Assembly (NCBI RefSeq): GCF_009923995.1
Contig: NZ_RFSK01000007.1
Coordinates: 1 to 64,000 of the forward strand
DNA length: 64,000 bases
Source of the DNA: Janthinobacterium sp.
Lineage (GTDB): Bacteria; Pseudomonadota; Gammaproteobacteria; Burkholderiales; Burkholderiaceae_D
Direction of reading: 5' to 3'
Made by a program: the position numbers and the translations under genes. Below, one piece after another: positions 1 to 9,258 of this stretch (within the stretch, counting starts at the first letter, position 1; every line of letters begins with the position of its first letter). The notes beneath the pieces were generated by a model that worked only from the letters and a program-made list of their open reading frames with translations, did no database searches and was not told the DNA's origin.

Positions 1-314
1 CGGCCGTACCGTGAGTTCCCCTATTTGTCGAGGACAGAGCCTTTTTTTATCCCCGCGCCGGCCGTGCCGTTTTCCATTCATCGCGCCTATCTGTCGTTCA
101 ATCCGTCATTCCGGCAATTTGTCGCATGCCGCTGGAGGCCTGGATGGCGCGGCGCTACAGTCAAACCTCGCCGTACCACGGCGGTTTTTGCGGGGGACTC
201 CGACCCCCGCATTTTTTTGCCCGGCGTTTCCGTCCATCGTGCCAGCCTGCCGTCCAGGCGCCCTTTTTTGCAGCCTGTCGCACGGCGCTGGAAGGGTCCG
301 CGGGGCCACGCTAC
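1..314. repeat. Diverged tandem repeat, about 156-bp period
   Basis: This 350-base stretch before the first gene holds two diverged direct copies. Matching blocks are TTTCCATTCATCG at 71-83 and TTTCCGTCCATCG at 227-239, GTCGCATGCCGCTGGA at 121 and GTCGCACGGCGCTGGA at 277, and GGCGCTAC/CCACGCTAC ending at 158 and 314. Each pair is 156 bases apart. A further pair, GCCGTACC at 3 and 170, is 167 apart, so there is an indel between the copies. I see no convincing coding frame. Each copy carries a run of six or seven T. The repeat may extend left of the window. Confidence 0.55.
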
Positions 315-350
315 CGTACATGCTCCAACAATATCGATAACGAGGCAGCC

Positions 351-1205
351 ATGTCCATTTCCCACCGTTTGATCCTCAGCCTGGCCGGTATCCTGATAGG
401 CGGCAGCGCGCTGGCCGTGCAGCCGCCCGAGCCGCCCGTGCCCCCTGCGCCGCCCGCGCCGCCGAGCAAGCAGATCAACATTTCCATGGGCAGCGGCGAC
501 GGCTATGCCCTCGTCGATAGCGACCGGGACAGCGTGACCATGAGCGGCAGCGCCATCGATGGCCAGCAGATCAAGCAGTTGAAGGCATCGATCAAGGGAC
601 AATTCCTGTGGTTCCGCGACGATGGCAAGAGCTACGTCACGCAGGACCCGGCGCTGCTGGCCCGGGTCAGCGCGGCCTGGAAACCGTCGCAGCAACTGGG
701 CGAGCAGATGGGCAGCCTGGGCAAGCAGATGGGCGCCCACGGCAGGGCGATGGGCGAGCTGGGCAGTAAGATGGGCAGCCACGGCCTGGCGCAGGCGCGG
801 GTCGGCACGCGTGACGCGGAGCAGCTGCAGGCGCTGGGCCGCCAGCAGCGGGAACTGGGCCGCAAGCTGGGCGAGGCGTCGCGCCGCCAGGCACAGGCTG
901 GCTCGGACAGCGCGCGCCGCGCCGCCGAGCGCGATGTGGAACGCCTGCAGCAGCAGATGGAAGATGCGCAGGACGCCATGGAAGAGATCAACGACCGCAT
1001 CGCCAGCGCGACCGAGCGCGAGATGGCCAAGTCGGACGCGCTGTCGCGCCAGATGGATGAGCGGGGCAAGCCGATGGAAACGCTGGGCAAGCAGATGGGC
1101 GAACTGGGCCGTCAGCAGGAACAGGCGTCGAAGGCGGCCGACCGGACCACGCGCCAGGTCATTGCCCAGGCGCTCAGCGAAGGCAAGGCCAGGCTGGTGC
1201 GCTGA
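351..1205 (+). CDS. Exported coiled-coil protein with Met/Gly/Gln repeats
   Basis: A 284-residue protein of unknown function. I chose the ATG at 351 because it gives a clean signal peptide of about 22 residues ending in Ala-Leu-Ala, whereas the longer open frame upstream runs through repeat DNA. A proline-rich patch follows (about residues 23-38), then a small folded-looking region, then from about residue 110 a charged helical region. That region contains repeats built on LGKQMG, such as MGSLGKQMGAHG and METLGKQMGELG. The central part (residues 150-230, rich in Arg, Glu and Gln) should form a coiled coil. Envelope location is inferred from the signal peptide. It appears to stand alone. Confidence 0.75.
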   Translation: MSISHRLILSLAGILIGGSALAVQPPEPPVPPAPPAPPSKQINISMGSGDGYALVDSDRDSVTMSGSAIDGQQIKQLKASIKGQFLWFRDDGKSYVTQDPALLARVSAAWKPSQQLGEQMGSLGKQMGAHGRAMGELGSKMGSHGLAQARVGTRDAEQLQALGRQQRELGRKLGEASRRQAQAGSDSARRAAERDVERLQQQMEDAQDAMEEINDRIASATEREMAKSDALSRQMDERGKPMETLGKQMGELGRQQEQASKAADRTTRQVIAQALSEGKARLVR

Positions 1206-1213
1206 AACGGCGC

Positions 1214-1489
1214 TCAGGTGGCATGCCAGGAGGCGGCCACGGCGCGGTATTGCGCCGGCAGCTGCGCCCTGGCCTCGTCCACGCTGGCGTAGCGTTCATC
1301 CTGCACGCAGTCCCACTGCGCATCGCAGCTGAAGCGGTAGACGCTGTTTTCGTCCGCATACTGGCACAGGGCCAGGCCATGGATGGCGACGGGGGCCGCG
1401 CCCGCGTCGCCGGCAACATGGCCGAAGGGCAGGGCGGACCAGGCCCACGCGAGGACGCGGGCGCCGTCGATATGGCCGGGAGGTGTCAT
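1214..1489 (-). CDS. Small hypothetical protein
   Basis: A 91-residue protein convergent with the preceding gene, 8 bases away. The ATG at 1489 is preferred to an in-frame TTG seven codons upstream. It contains two cysteines near the middle (FSCDAQWDCVQDE) and a C-terminal stretch resembling a short helical domain. I do not recognise a family. Its reading frame has credible amino-acid composition and lies where no other gene is possible. Function unknown. Confidence 0.5.
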   Translation of the reverse strand: MTPPGHIDGARVLAWAWSALPFGHVAGDAGAAPVAIHGLALCQYADENSVYRFSCDAQWDCVQDERYASVDEARAQLPAQYRAVAASWHAT

Positions 1490-1592
1490 GGATGCCGCTT
1501 TCCTCAACAATACGGGAAGGCCGATTGTAGCGTGCGCGCGGCGGATGCGGCGCGACCGCTGGACAAATGCACAGTATTTTTAGCCATGCCGG

Positions 1593-1598
1593 TATAAT
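1593..1598 (+). promoter_or_regulatory. -10 hexamer of uvrD, likely leaderless
   Basis: A perfect TATAAT lies 6 bases before the uvrD ATG at 1605, so transcription should start at or next to the start codon. There is no Shine-Dalgarno sequence in the gap. The hexamer is flanked by the inverted repeat ATGCCG (1586-1591) and CGGCAT (1601-1606). The -35 region is poor. Confidence 0.45.
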
Positions 1599-1604
1599 CA
1601 CGGC

Positions 1605-3914
1605 ATGCAAAATCTTCTTCACAACCTCAATCCCGAACAACTGGCCGCCGTCACCCTGCCGGCGCAGAACGCGCTGATCCTGGCGGGCGCCGGCTCGGGC
1701 AAGACCCGCGTGCTGACTACCCGCATCGCGTGGCTGATCCAGACCCAGCAGGTATCGCCGGCCGGCATCCTGGCCGTGACCTTTACCAACAAGGCCGCCA
1801 AGGAAATGCTCACGCGCCTGTCGGCCATGCTGCCGATCAACACGCGCGGCATGTGGATCGGCACCTTCCACGGCCTGTGCAACCGCCTGCTGCGCACGCA
1901 TTACCGCGACGCCGCCTTGCCGCAGACCTTCCAGATCCTCGATTCGCAGGACCAGTTGTCGGTGATCAAGCGCTTGTTGAAGGCCAACAACATCGATGAT
2001 GAAAAATTCCCGCCGAAGACGGTGATGTACTTCATCAACAACGCCAAGGACCAGGGCTTGCGCGCCACGGACGTGGAAGCCTACGACGCGCACGAGCGCA
2101 AGATGGTCGAGCTGTACCAGTTGTACGATGACCAGTGCCAGCGCGAAGGCGTCGTCGATTTTGCGGAATTGCTGCTGCGCACGTATGAATTGCTCAGCCG
2201 CAACCAACCCTTGCGCGAGCATTACCAGGCCCGTTTCCGTCACATCCTCGTCGACGAGTTCCAGGATACGAACAACCTGCAATACAACTGGCTCAAGTTG
2301 CTGGCCGGCCATGGCAGCCGCGCTGGCGGTGCCCTGTTTGCCGTCGGCGACGACGACCAGAGCATCTACGCCTTCCGCGGCGCCAACGTGGGCAACATGA
2401 GCGCCTTCGAGCACGAATTCCAGGTGCAGAACTTGATCAAGCTGGAGCAGAACTACCGTTCGCACGGCCACATCCTCGACAGCGCCAACGTCTTGATCGC
2501 CAACAACAGCAAGCGCCTGGGCAAGAATTTGCGCACGGACGCGGGCCATGGCGAGCAGGTGCGCGTGTACGAAGCCAGTTCCGACTTGCAGGAAGCGCAA
2601 TGGATCATCGAGGAGGCGAAAAGCCTCATCGCCGATGGCGCCTCGCGCAGTGAAATTGCGATTCTGTACCGCTCGAACGCGCAGTCGCGCGTGATCGAAC
2701 ACGCGCTGTTCTCGGCCGGCATGCCCTACCACGTGTACGGCGGCCAGCGCTACTTCCAGCGCGCCGAGGTCAAGCACGCAATTGCCTATTTGCAATTGAT
2801 GGACAATCCGCACAACGATTCGGCCTTCCTGCGCGTGGTCAATTTCCCCACGCGGGGCATCGGCATGCGCTCGATCGAGCAATTGCAGGCCGCGTCGGAG
2901 CAGTACGGCATCTCGCTGTACGCGGCCGTGCCCTACGTGGCGGGCAAGGCGGGCAGCGTGCTGGCCGGCTTCGTCAAGCTGGTCGAGGGCGTGCGCTTTG
3001 AAACGCAGCAGCTGTCGCTGCCGGAAATGGTGCGCGTGGTGCTGGAAGCGAGTACCTTGCTGCAGCATTATCAGAATGAAAAGGAAGGCGCCGACCGCAT
3101 CGAGAACCTGGAGCAGATGGTCAGCGCGGCCAGCCAGTTCATTTCCGAGGAAGGATTCGGCCAGGGCGCACCCGCGCATCTGGGGCCAGCCGCCCAGGCG
3201 CAGTCGGGCGCACCCGTCGTCAACCAGGATGGCATCGAGATCCTGGACGCGGACGCGCCGCTGCCGGCCGTGATGTCGCCCCTCTCCGCCTTCCTGTCGC
3301 ACGCGTCGCTGGAAGCGGGCGATAACCAGGCGCAGGCGGGCCAGGATGCGCTGCAGATGATGACGGTGCACTCGGCCAAGGGCCTGGAATTCGACAATGT
3401 GTTCATCACGGGCCTGGAAGAGGGCCTGTTCCCGCACGAAAGCAGCTCGAAGGAAGACAACGGCGTGGAAGAGGAACGCCGCCTGATGTACGTGGCCATC
3501 ACGCGCGCGCGCAAGCGGTTATACATGAGCTTTTCGCAGACGCGCATGCTGCACGGCCAGACGCGCTACAACATGAAGTCGCGCTTCTTCGACGAATTGC
3601 CGGAAGAATCGCTGAAATGGCTGTCGCCGAAGGTGCAGGCGAACTGGTTCGGCAACCGCAAGTCGGCCTGGGACGAGGCGCCCAAGGTGGCCAGCCTGGG
3701 CTCGGACAATGCGATTGCGCAAAAGATCGCGCAAAAAGCCACGGGCGGCGGCTGGCGCATCGGCGAATCCGTGGCGCATGCCAAGTTCGGCGAAGGCGTG
3801 ATCGTCAATATCGAAGGCGGCGGCGGCAATGCGCGCGCGCAGATCAACTTCGGCCAGCACGGCATGAAGGTGCTGGACCTGGGCATCGCCAAGCTGGAGC
3901 GATTAGGGCGTTGA
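1605..3914 (+). CDS. uvrD: ATP-dependent DNA helicase UvrD (superfamily 1)
   Basis: A 3'-5' helicase of the UvrD/PcrA/Rep family, acting in nucleotide excision and mismatch repair and in removing proteins from DNA. At 769 residues it is full length. Visible motifs are Walker A AGAGSGKT (27-34), motif II VDEFQD (about 218-223), motif III GDDDQSIYAFRGA (about 247), motif V TVHSAKGLEFDNVF (about 586) and motif VI YVAITRARKRLY (about 629). The C-terminal 60 residues have the GWRIGESVAHAKFGEG pattern of the tudor-like UvrD tail. An insertion around residues 520-560 is Ala/Gln rich. It starts at the ATG almost directly after a TATAAT box and ends before a hairpin shared with the convergent gene. 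Confidence 0.95.
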   Translation: MQNLLHNLNPEQLAAVTLPAQNALILAGAGSGKTRVLTTRIAWLIQTQQVSPAGILAVTFTNKAAKEMLTRLSAMLPINTRGMWIGTFHGLCNRLLRTHYRDAALPQTFQILDSQDQLSVIKRLLKANNIDDEKFPPKTVMYFINNAKDQGLRATDVEAYDAHERKMVELYQLYDDQCQREGVVDFAELLLRTYELLSRNQPLREHYQARFRHILVDEFQDTNNLQYNWLKLLAGHGSRAGGALFAVGDDDQSIYAFRGANVGNMSAFEHEFQVQNLIKLEQNYRSHGHILDSANVLIANNSKRLGKNLRTDAGHGEQVRVYEASSDLQEAQWIIEEAKSLIADGASRSEIAILYRSNAQSRVIEHALFSAGMPYHVYGGQRYFQRAEVKHAIAYLQLMDNPHNDSAFLRVVNFPTRGIGMRSIEQLQAASEQYGISLYAAVPYVAGKAGSVLAGFVKLVEGVRFETQQLSLPEMVRVVLEASTLLQHYQNEKEGADRIENLEQMVSAASQFISEEGFGQGAPAHLGPAAQAQSGAPVVNQDGIEILDADAPLPAVMSPLSAFLSHASLEAGDNQAQAGQDALQMMTVHSAKGLEFDNVFITGLEEGLFPHESSSKEDNGVEEERRLMYVAITRARKRLYMSFSQTRMLHGQTRYNMKSRFFDELPEESLKWLSPKVQANWFGNRKSAWDEAPKVASLGSDNAIAQKIAQKATGGGWRIGESVAHAKFGEGVIVNIEGGGGNARAQINFGQHGMKVLDLGIAKLERLGR

Positions 3915-3930
3915 GACACGAGCGGTCATA

Positions 3931-3963
3931 AAAAAAGGGCAGCCTGTGCAGGCTGCCCTTTGT
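3931..3963. terminator. Terminator between uvrD and the convergent membrane-protein gene
   Basis: Stem GGGCAGCC (3937-3944) pairs with GGCTGCCC (3951-3958) around a six-base loop. On the minus strand it is followed by seven T residues, so it is a strong terminator for the minus-strand gene ending at 3980. On the plus strand the T run is weak, so it may also serve uvrD. Confidence 0.85.
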
Positions 3964-3979
3964 TCATGCGGCGTGAAAA

Positions 3980-4771
3980 TCAGTCGTTCGGCTTGTCCAG
4001 CGACACGGTCTTGCTGGCATCGGCGGGCACGCCGAAGATCTGGCGGTAGGCGGCGTAGAACGAGCAATGCATGATGATGGTCAGTATCATCGACAGCGGC
4101 ATCATCAGCTGCATCATCAGGGGGCTGCGGCCAAAGATGATGGCGAGCAACTGGCTGCTGACGACGCTGATGGCGAACCACGTGGCGGCGAAGACGATGA
4201 AGGCCGACAGCGAGCGCCAGACGGCGAAAAAGCTGAAGAACAGCGCCTTGCCCAGGCTGATTTGCTGCCAGTAGATCAGCGGCGCGGCAAAGCAGAAGGC
4301 CATGGCGGCCGGCACGTACAGGGCGATGGCCGTCAGGATGGCCAGGCCGATGTTGGAATTGAGGATGGCTTCCTTGGCCGCTTCCTGGTCCAGCTGGCCC
4401 GTGACCATTTGCCACAGCACGCCGCCGTCGACGAGGGTGGAGGCGCCGATGGCCACGATGGCCATCAGGATGTACAGCACGCCCAGTCCCAGCAGCACGG
4501 GGAAGGCGGGCTTGCGGAAGCCCGAGATCAGCAGGCTGGGCAGGACGCGCTTGCCCTGGTCGATGTTCAGGCAGCCTTGCACGAAGGCAACTGAAAAGAC
4601 GGGAACGAGGATGACAGGGAGCAATTGTCCCAGCAGGGGCACGATGCTGACGGCCAGCATGCAGAACATATAGCCGAGAAACAGCATCGACATGCCGCCG
4701 GGTTGCTTGCGAAACAGGCCGAAGCCTTGTTTCACCCAGAGCCAGCCTGTACTTGCAGGTAATTTTTCCAT
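3980..4771 (-). CDS. BPSS1780-like multi-spanning membrane protein
   Basis: A 263-residue inner-membrane protein with an N-terminal amphipathic stretch (GWLWVKQGFGLFRKQP) and about five or six hydrophobic segments, near residues 28-70, 90-125, 150-180, 195-220 and 230-250. This pattern matches the BPSS1780 family of uncharacterised betaproteobacterial membrane proteins. I chose the ATG at 4771, two bases after thrB, so the two genes are probably cotranscribed. No catalytic motif is visible and the function is unknown. Confidence 0.75.
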   Translation of the reverse strand: MEKLPASTGWLWVKQGFGLFRKQPGGMSMLFLGYMFCMLAVSIVPLLGQLLPVILVPVFSVAFVQGCLNIDQGKRVLPSLLISGFRKPAFPVLLGLGVLYILMAIVAIGASTLVDGGVLWQMVTGQLDQEAAKEAILNSNIGLAILTAIALYVPAAMAFCFAAPLIYWQQISLGKALFFSFFAVWRSLSAFIVFAATWFAISVVSSQLLAIIFGRSPLMMQLMMPLSMILTIIMHCSFYAAYRQIFGVPADASKTVSLDKPND

Positions 4772-4773
4772 GT

Positions 4774-5730
4774 TTAAAACAGTTCCGGAGCAGGTGTGGC
4801 AATCCGTTCGCGCAAAATGCGTTCGAAATGCGATGGATCGTGCGGCGTCAGCATTTCGGCGGCGCGCGGCTGGTAGTAGTCGTACAGGCGCGACAGCCAG
4901 AAGCGCAGGGCGGCGGCGCGCAGCATCGGCTGCCAGGCCGTTTTTTCTTCCGGCGTGAACGGGCGCACGGCCTGGTAGGCGTCGAGCAGGGCGCGCACTC
5001 TGGCCGTGTCGAGCACGCCCGTGTCCAGGTCCACGCACCAGTCGTTGACGGTGACGGCCACGTCGAACAGCCAGGTGTCGCAGCCGGCAAAGTAAAAGTC
5101 GAAAAAGCCCGTCAGGCGTTCGCCGTCAAACATGACATTGTTGCGGAACAAGTCGGCGTGCACGGGACCGCGCGGGATGGCTTTATATGTCGCGCAGGCA
5201 GCAAAGGCGTCCTGGAAATGGATTTCCGCGCGCAGCAGGTGGGCGCGGGCGTCGTCCAGGTGGGGCAGGACGAGCGGCGTGGTGGCGTTCCACCAGTCGA
5301 GGCCGCGCAAGTTCGGCTGCTGCAGGGGGAAATCCTGCGCCGCCAGGTGCATCTTCGCCAGCATGGCGCCGACGGCCGCGCAATGCACTGCTTGCGGCGC
5401 CATCTGCGAACTGCCGTCGAGTTTGCTGACGATGGCGGCCGGCTTGCCTTGCAGGGCCGTCACCAGTTCGCCGTCGGCATTGGCGATCGGGGCGGGCACG
5501 AGCACGCCGCGGTCGGCCAGGTGGCGCATCAGCTGCAGATAGAACGGCAATTGCTCGAAGCTGAGGTTTTCAAAGATCGTCAGCACATACTCGCCGCGCT
5601 CCGTGCTCAGGAAGAAATTGCTGTTTTCGATGCCGGACGCGATGCCCTTGAGGGCCAGAGGCTTGCCAAGTGGAAATTGCGTGATCCATTGGCCGATATC
5701 GTCCAGGTGTAGCGCGGTAAAAACTGCCAT
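4774..5730 (-). CDS. thrB: Homoserine kinase (ThrB2, aminoglycoside-phosphotransferase fold)
   Basis: Phosphorylates homoserine to O-phosphohomoserine on the way to threonine. At 318 residues it matches the ThrB2 type found in beta- and alphaproteobacteria, which has a choline-kinase/APH fold rather than the GHMP fold. Near residues 188-199 is the catalytic loop [14 protein letters not shown] (His-x-Asp), followed by the metal-binding [10 protein letters not shown] near 210. The N-terminus ([15 protein letters not shown]) is the nucleotide-binding loop of this group. It lies upstream of the membrane-protein gene and downstream of the DUF2782 gene on the same strand. Confidence 0.93.
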   Translation of the reverse strand: MAVFTALHLDDIGQWITQFPLGKPLALKGIASGIENSNFFLSTERGEYVLTIFENLSFEQLPFYLQLMRHLADRGVLVPAPIANADGELVTALQGKPAAIVSKLDGSSQMAPQAVHCAAVGAMLAKMHLAAQDFPLQQPNLRGLDWWNATTPLVLPHLDDARAHLLRAEIHFQDAFAACATYKAIPRGPVHADLFRNNVMFDGERLTGFFDFYFAGCDTWLFDVAVTVNDWCVDLDTGVLDTARVRALLDAYQAVRPFTPEEKTAWQPMLRAAALRFWLSRLYDYYQPRAAEMLTPHDPSHFERILRERIATPAPELF

Positions 5731-5811
5731 GGGGAAAAAGAATGAAGTCTAAGAGGGTAAAAAGCCGGCTGCCCCGCGTGTGGCCGGGGCAGGGCAGGTG
5801 AGGAGCGCTGC

Positions 5812-6207
5812 TTATTTCGTCGGTGCGGGCGGGGCCGGCACGTCAGCGGCCTCTTCGTCGTGCTGTTTCTGTTTCTTCTTGCCCAGGTCAAATTCCAGCA
5901 CCTTCCATTGCGGGCCGCGCAAGGTGGCGCTGTTGGCCGGGTCGGCGCCGGCAGCAGGCTTCATGTAATACGTGCTGCCGCCGCTGGTGACTTTCACTTC
6001 GGACGTCACGCCCGCTTCGCGTTTCTCGGTAATCTGCTGTCTGGGTGCCGCCGGTGCCACGGTGATGGGCGCTTCGCCCATTTCCTCGATACGCTCCAGC
6101 TGCGGCGGCGCGTCGCTGGGCTTGGCCGGCGTCTGGGCGCTGGCAATGGCTGAGCATGCCAGCAACGGCAGGGCGAGGAATGTCCAGAGTGTCGATGTAC
6201 GCATCAT
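5812..6207 (-). CDS. DUF2782 family exported protein
   Basis: A 131-residue protein with a signal peptide (about 24 residues, cleaved near ASAQ), a Pro/Ala-rich linker, and a short conserved core around residues 40-105 (LERIEEMGEAPITV, EKREAGVTSEVKVTSGGSTYYM, PQWKVLEFDLGKKKQ). The core is typical of DUF2782, a small periplasmic family often found near polA and thrB in Burkholderiales. Function unknown. It is probably the first gene of the minus-strand unit continuing into thrB, with an 81-base gap. Confidence 0.8.
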   Translation of the reverse strand: MMRTSTLWTFLALPLLACSAIASAQTPAKPSDAPPQLERIEEMGEAPITVAPAAPRQQITEKREAGVTSEVKVTSGGSTYYMKPAAGADPANSATLRGPQWKVLEFDLGKKKQKQHDEEAADVPAPPAPTK

Positions 6208-6497
6208 GATGGGTTCGCTTCCATGTGGTGGACTGCAGAAAATGCAGTGGTCATGCCGTCAATTTATCTATAAGGCATTGTAACAAACTGGTAGGCAATG
6301 CTGTTTACTATGCGCGGAAATCGGCCGGGGCGCGCGCCTGCGCGGCCACACGGGGCCGCCAGGGTGGTAAAAAAGGCAAGGGCGGCATGCGTCGCGGCCG
6401 GTGGCGCGGCCCCAAACTCTGCGATAATTGGACGATATTCCACCCGCCCGCCGCACTCTTCCCAGGCAGGCGCGGTCCACCTTATTTTATTGGCATT

Positions 6498-9257
6498 ATG
6501 CAAAACACCCTGCTGTTAGTCGACGGTTCCAGTTACCTTTATCGCGCCTTCCATGCGCTGCCCGACCTGCGCAGCCCGGATGGGTATCCCACGGGCGCCA
6601 TGCACGGCATGGTCAACATGCTGCGCCGCCTGCGCGCCGATTACCCGGCCGCCTACATCGCCTGCGTCTTCGATGCCAAGGGTAAAACTTTCCGCGATGA
6701 CATGTATCCCGAATACAAGGCCACGCGCGCCTCGATGCCGGACGACCTGCGCCTGCAGATCGAACCCATCCACGAAGCCGTGCGCGCCATGGGCTGGCCC
6801 ATCCTCATGGTCGACGGCGTGGAAGCGGACGACGTCATCGGCACCCTGGCCGTGCAGGCGGCCGCCGCCGGCATGAACGTGGTGGTATCGACGGGCGACA
6901 AGGACCTGGCGCAGCTGGTCAACAGCCAGGTGACCCTGATCAATACCATGAGCAATGAAAAGCTCGACGAAGCGGCCGTGCTGGCCAAGTTCGGCGTGCC
7001 GCCGAACCGCATCATCGATTACCTGTCGCTGATCGGCGATACGGTCGACAACGTGCCGGGCGTGTCGAAATGCGGCCCGAAAACGGCCGTCAAGTGGCTG
7101 ACGCAGTACGACAGCCTGGAAGGCATCATGGAAAACGCGGCCAATGTGGGCGGCGCCGTGGGCGAAAACCTGCGCACGGCCCTGCCGTGGCTGCCGCAAG
7201 CGCGCGCCTTGATCACCGTCAAGACCGACTGCGACCTGTCGGAACACATGGGCAGCATCGCCGATTCGCTGGCGGCGAAACAGGAAGACAAGGAAGCACT
7301 GCTGGCCTTCTTCCAGCGCTACGGCTTCAAGGCCCTGCTGCGCGAGCTGGGCGCGGCGCCGCCGCCCATGTCGCCGGTCGGCGCACCCGCCGCCGGTGCT
7401 TCCGCCGCCCATACCACGGGCGACATGTTCGCCGATGCGACGCCGGCGCCTGCCGCCGACTATGAAACCGTGCTGACGGACGCGCAGCTGGACAAATGGA
7501 TCGCCCTCATCGACGCGGCGCCCCTGACGGCCGTCGACACGGAAACCACGTCGCTCGAACCGATGACGGCGCAGATGGTGGGCATTTCCCTGTCCGTTGC
7601 CGAACACAGCGCCTGCTACATCCCGCTGGCCCACGACTACGCGGGCGCGCCGGAACAGTTGTCGCGCGAGCACGTGCTGGCGAAGCTGCGCCCATGGCTG
7701 GAAGATGAAAACAAGCCCAAGCTGGGGCAGAACCTGAAATACGACAGCCATATCTTCGCCAACCACGGCGTGACCCTGCGCGGCATCGCCCACGATACCC
7801 TGCTCGAATCGTATGTGTTCGAATCGCACAAGAAGCACGACATGGACAGCCTGGCCCTGCGCCACCTGAACTACACGACCATCCCCTTCGAGGACGTGTG
7901 CGGCAAGGGCGCCAAGCAGATCACCTTCAACCAGGTGGAAGTGGAGCAGGCGGCCAAGTATGCGGCCGAGGATGCGGACGTCACCTTGCGCTTGCACAAT
8001 GCCATGTGGGGCAACGTGGCCAATGATGAAAAACTCACCTTCATCTATGAAAAGATCGAGATGCCGACGGCCGTCGTGCTGCAAAAGATCGAGCGCAACG
8101 GCGTGCTGATCGACGACGAGCTGCTCAACATCCAGTCGGCCGAGCTGGCCGTGAAGATTCTGGAACTGGAAACGAAGGCGTATGAACTGGCCGAGCAGCC
8201 GTTCAACCTGGGCTCGCCCAAGCAGATCGGCGAAATCTTCTTTGAGAAGCTGAAATTGCCGGTGGTCAAGAAGACGCCGACGGGCGCGCCTTCGACGGAC
8301 GAGGAAGTGCTGCAAAAGCTGGCCGAGGATTATCCGCTGCCCAAGGTGCTGCTGGAATACCGCGGCATGGCCAAGCTGAAGTCGACCTACACGGACAAGT
8401 TGCCGAAGATGATCAACGTCACGACGGGCCGCGTGCATACGAACTATGCGCAAGCCGTGGCCGTCACGGGCCGCCTGGCGTCGAACGACCCGAACCTGCA
8501 GAATATCCCCATCCGCAGCGCGGAAGGGCGCCGCATCCGCGAAGCGTTCATCGCGCCGCCGGGCAGCCACATCGTCTCGGCCGACTATTCGCAGATCGAA
8601 TTGCGCATCATGGCGCATATCTCGGGCGACGAAGCCATGCTGCGCGCCTTTGCCGACGGCATCGACATTCACCGCGCCACGGCGGCCGAGATCTTCGGCG
8701 TGCCGGCCGCGGAAGTGCAGAGCGAGCAGCGCCGTTACGCCAAGGTCATCAACTTCGGTTTGATCTACGGCATGAGCGCCTTCGGCCTGGCGGGTAACCT
8801 GGGCGTGGACCGCACGGCCGCGCAAAGCTATATCGACCGTTATTTCGCCCGTTTTTCCGGCGTGAAACAGTACATGGAAGACACGCGCCAGCAGGCGAAG
8901 GCGCGCGGCTACGTGGAAACCGTGTTCGGCCGCCGCTTGTGGTTGCCGGAAATCAATTCGCCGAACGGCCCCCGCCGCCAGGGCGCGGAACGGGCGGCGA
9001 TCAATGCGCCCATGCAGGGCACGGCCGCCGACCTGATCAAGCTGGCCATGATCGCCGTGCAGGGCTGGCTGGAATCGGACAAGCTGCAGACGAAGATGAT
9101 CATGCAGGTGCACGATGAACTGGTGCTGGAAGTGCCGGATGCCGAGCTGGAGCTGGTCAAGCGCAAGCTGCCGGAACTGATGGCGGGCGTGGCCGCGCTG
9201 AAAGTACCGCTGACGGCCGAGGTGGGCGTGGGCAAAAATTGGGACGAAGCGCACTGA
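6498..9257 (+). CDS. polA: DNA polymerase I
   Basis: A 919-residue, full-length polymerase with three domains. The N-terminal 5' nuclease (1-300) shows LLVDGSSYLYRAFHALP and EADDVIGTLA. The 3'-5' proofreading exonuclease is intact, with DTETTSLEP near residue 346. The C-terminal polymerase shows DYSQIELRIMAH (about 695), the O-helix RRYAKVINFGLIYG (about 745) and the palm motif MQVHDELVLEV (about 868). The Ala/Pro-rich linker near 310-335 is normal. The frame is open far upstream, but homology starts at the ATG at 6498. A TATTTT -10-like box at 6485-6490 and no ribosome-binding site suggest a very short or absent leader. Confidence 0.96.
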   Translation: MQNTLLLVDGSSYLYRAFHALPDLRSPDGYPTGAMHGMVNMLRRLRADYPAAYIACVFDAKGKTFRDDMYPEYKATRASMPDDLRLQIEPIHEAVRAMGWPILMVDGVEADDVIGTLAVQAAAAGMNVVVSTGDKDLAQLVNSQVTLINTMSNEKLDEAAVLAKFGVPPNRIIDYLSLIGDTVDNVPGVSKCGPKTAVKWLTQYDSLEGIMENAANVGGAVGENLRTALPWLPQARALITVKTDCDLSEHMGSIADSLAAKQEDKEALLAFFQRYGFKALLRELGAAPPPMSPVGAPAAGASAAHTTGDMFADATPAPAADYETVLTDAQLDKWIALIDAAPLTAVDTETTSLEPMTAQMVGISLSVAEHSACYIPLAHDYAGAPEQLSREHVLAKLRPWLEDENKPKLGQNLKYDSHIFANHGVTLRGIAHDTLLESYVFESHKKHDMDSLALRHLNYTTIPFEDVCGKGAKQITFNQVEVEQAAKYAAEDADVTLRLHNAMWGNVANDEKLTFIYEKIEMPTAVVLQKIERNGVLIDDELLNIQSAELAVKILELETKAYELAEQPFNLGSPKQIGEIFFEKLKLPVVKKTPTGAPSTDEEVLQKLAEDYPLPKVLLEYRGMAKLKSTYTDKLPKMINVTTGRVHTNYAQAVAVTGRLASNDPNLQNIPIRSAEGRRIREAFIAPPGSHIVSADYSQIELRIMAHISGDEAMLRAFADGIDIHRATAAEIFGVPAAEVQSEQRRYAKVINFGLIYGMSAFGLAGNLGVDRTAAQSYIDRYFARFSGVKQYMEDTRQQAKARGYVETVFGRRLWLPEINSPNGPRRQGAERAAINAPMQGTAADLIKLAMIAVQGWLESDKLQTKMIMQVHDELVLEVPDAELELVKRKLPELMAGVAALKVPLTAEVGVGKNWDEAH

Positions 9258-9258
9258 T

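Noticed and set aside
1-314. CRISPR array
   Set aside because: Only two long diverged copies; no short conserved repeats with spacers and no cas genes.
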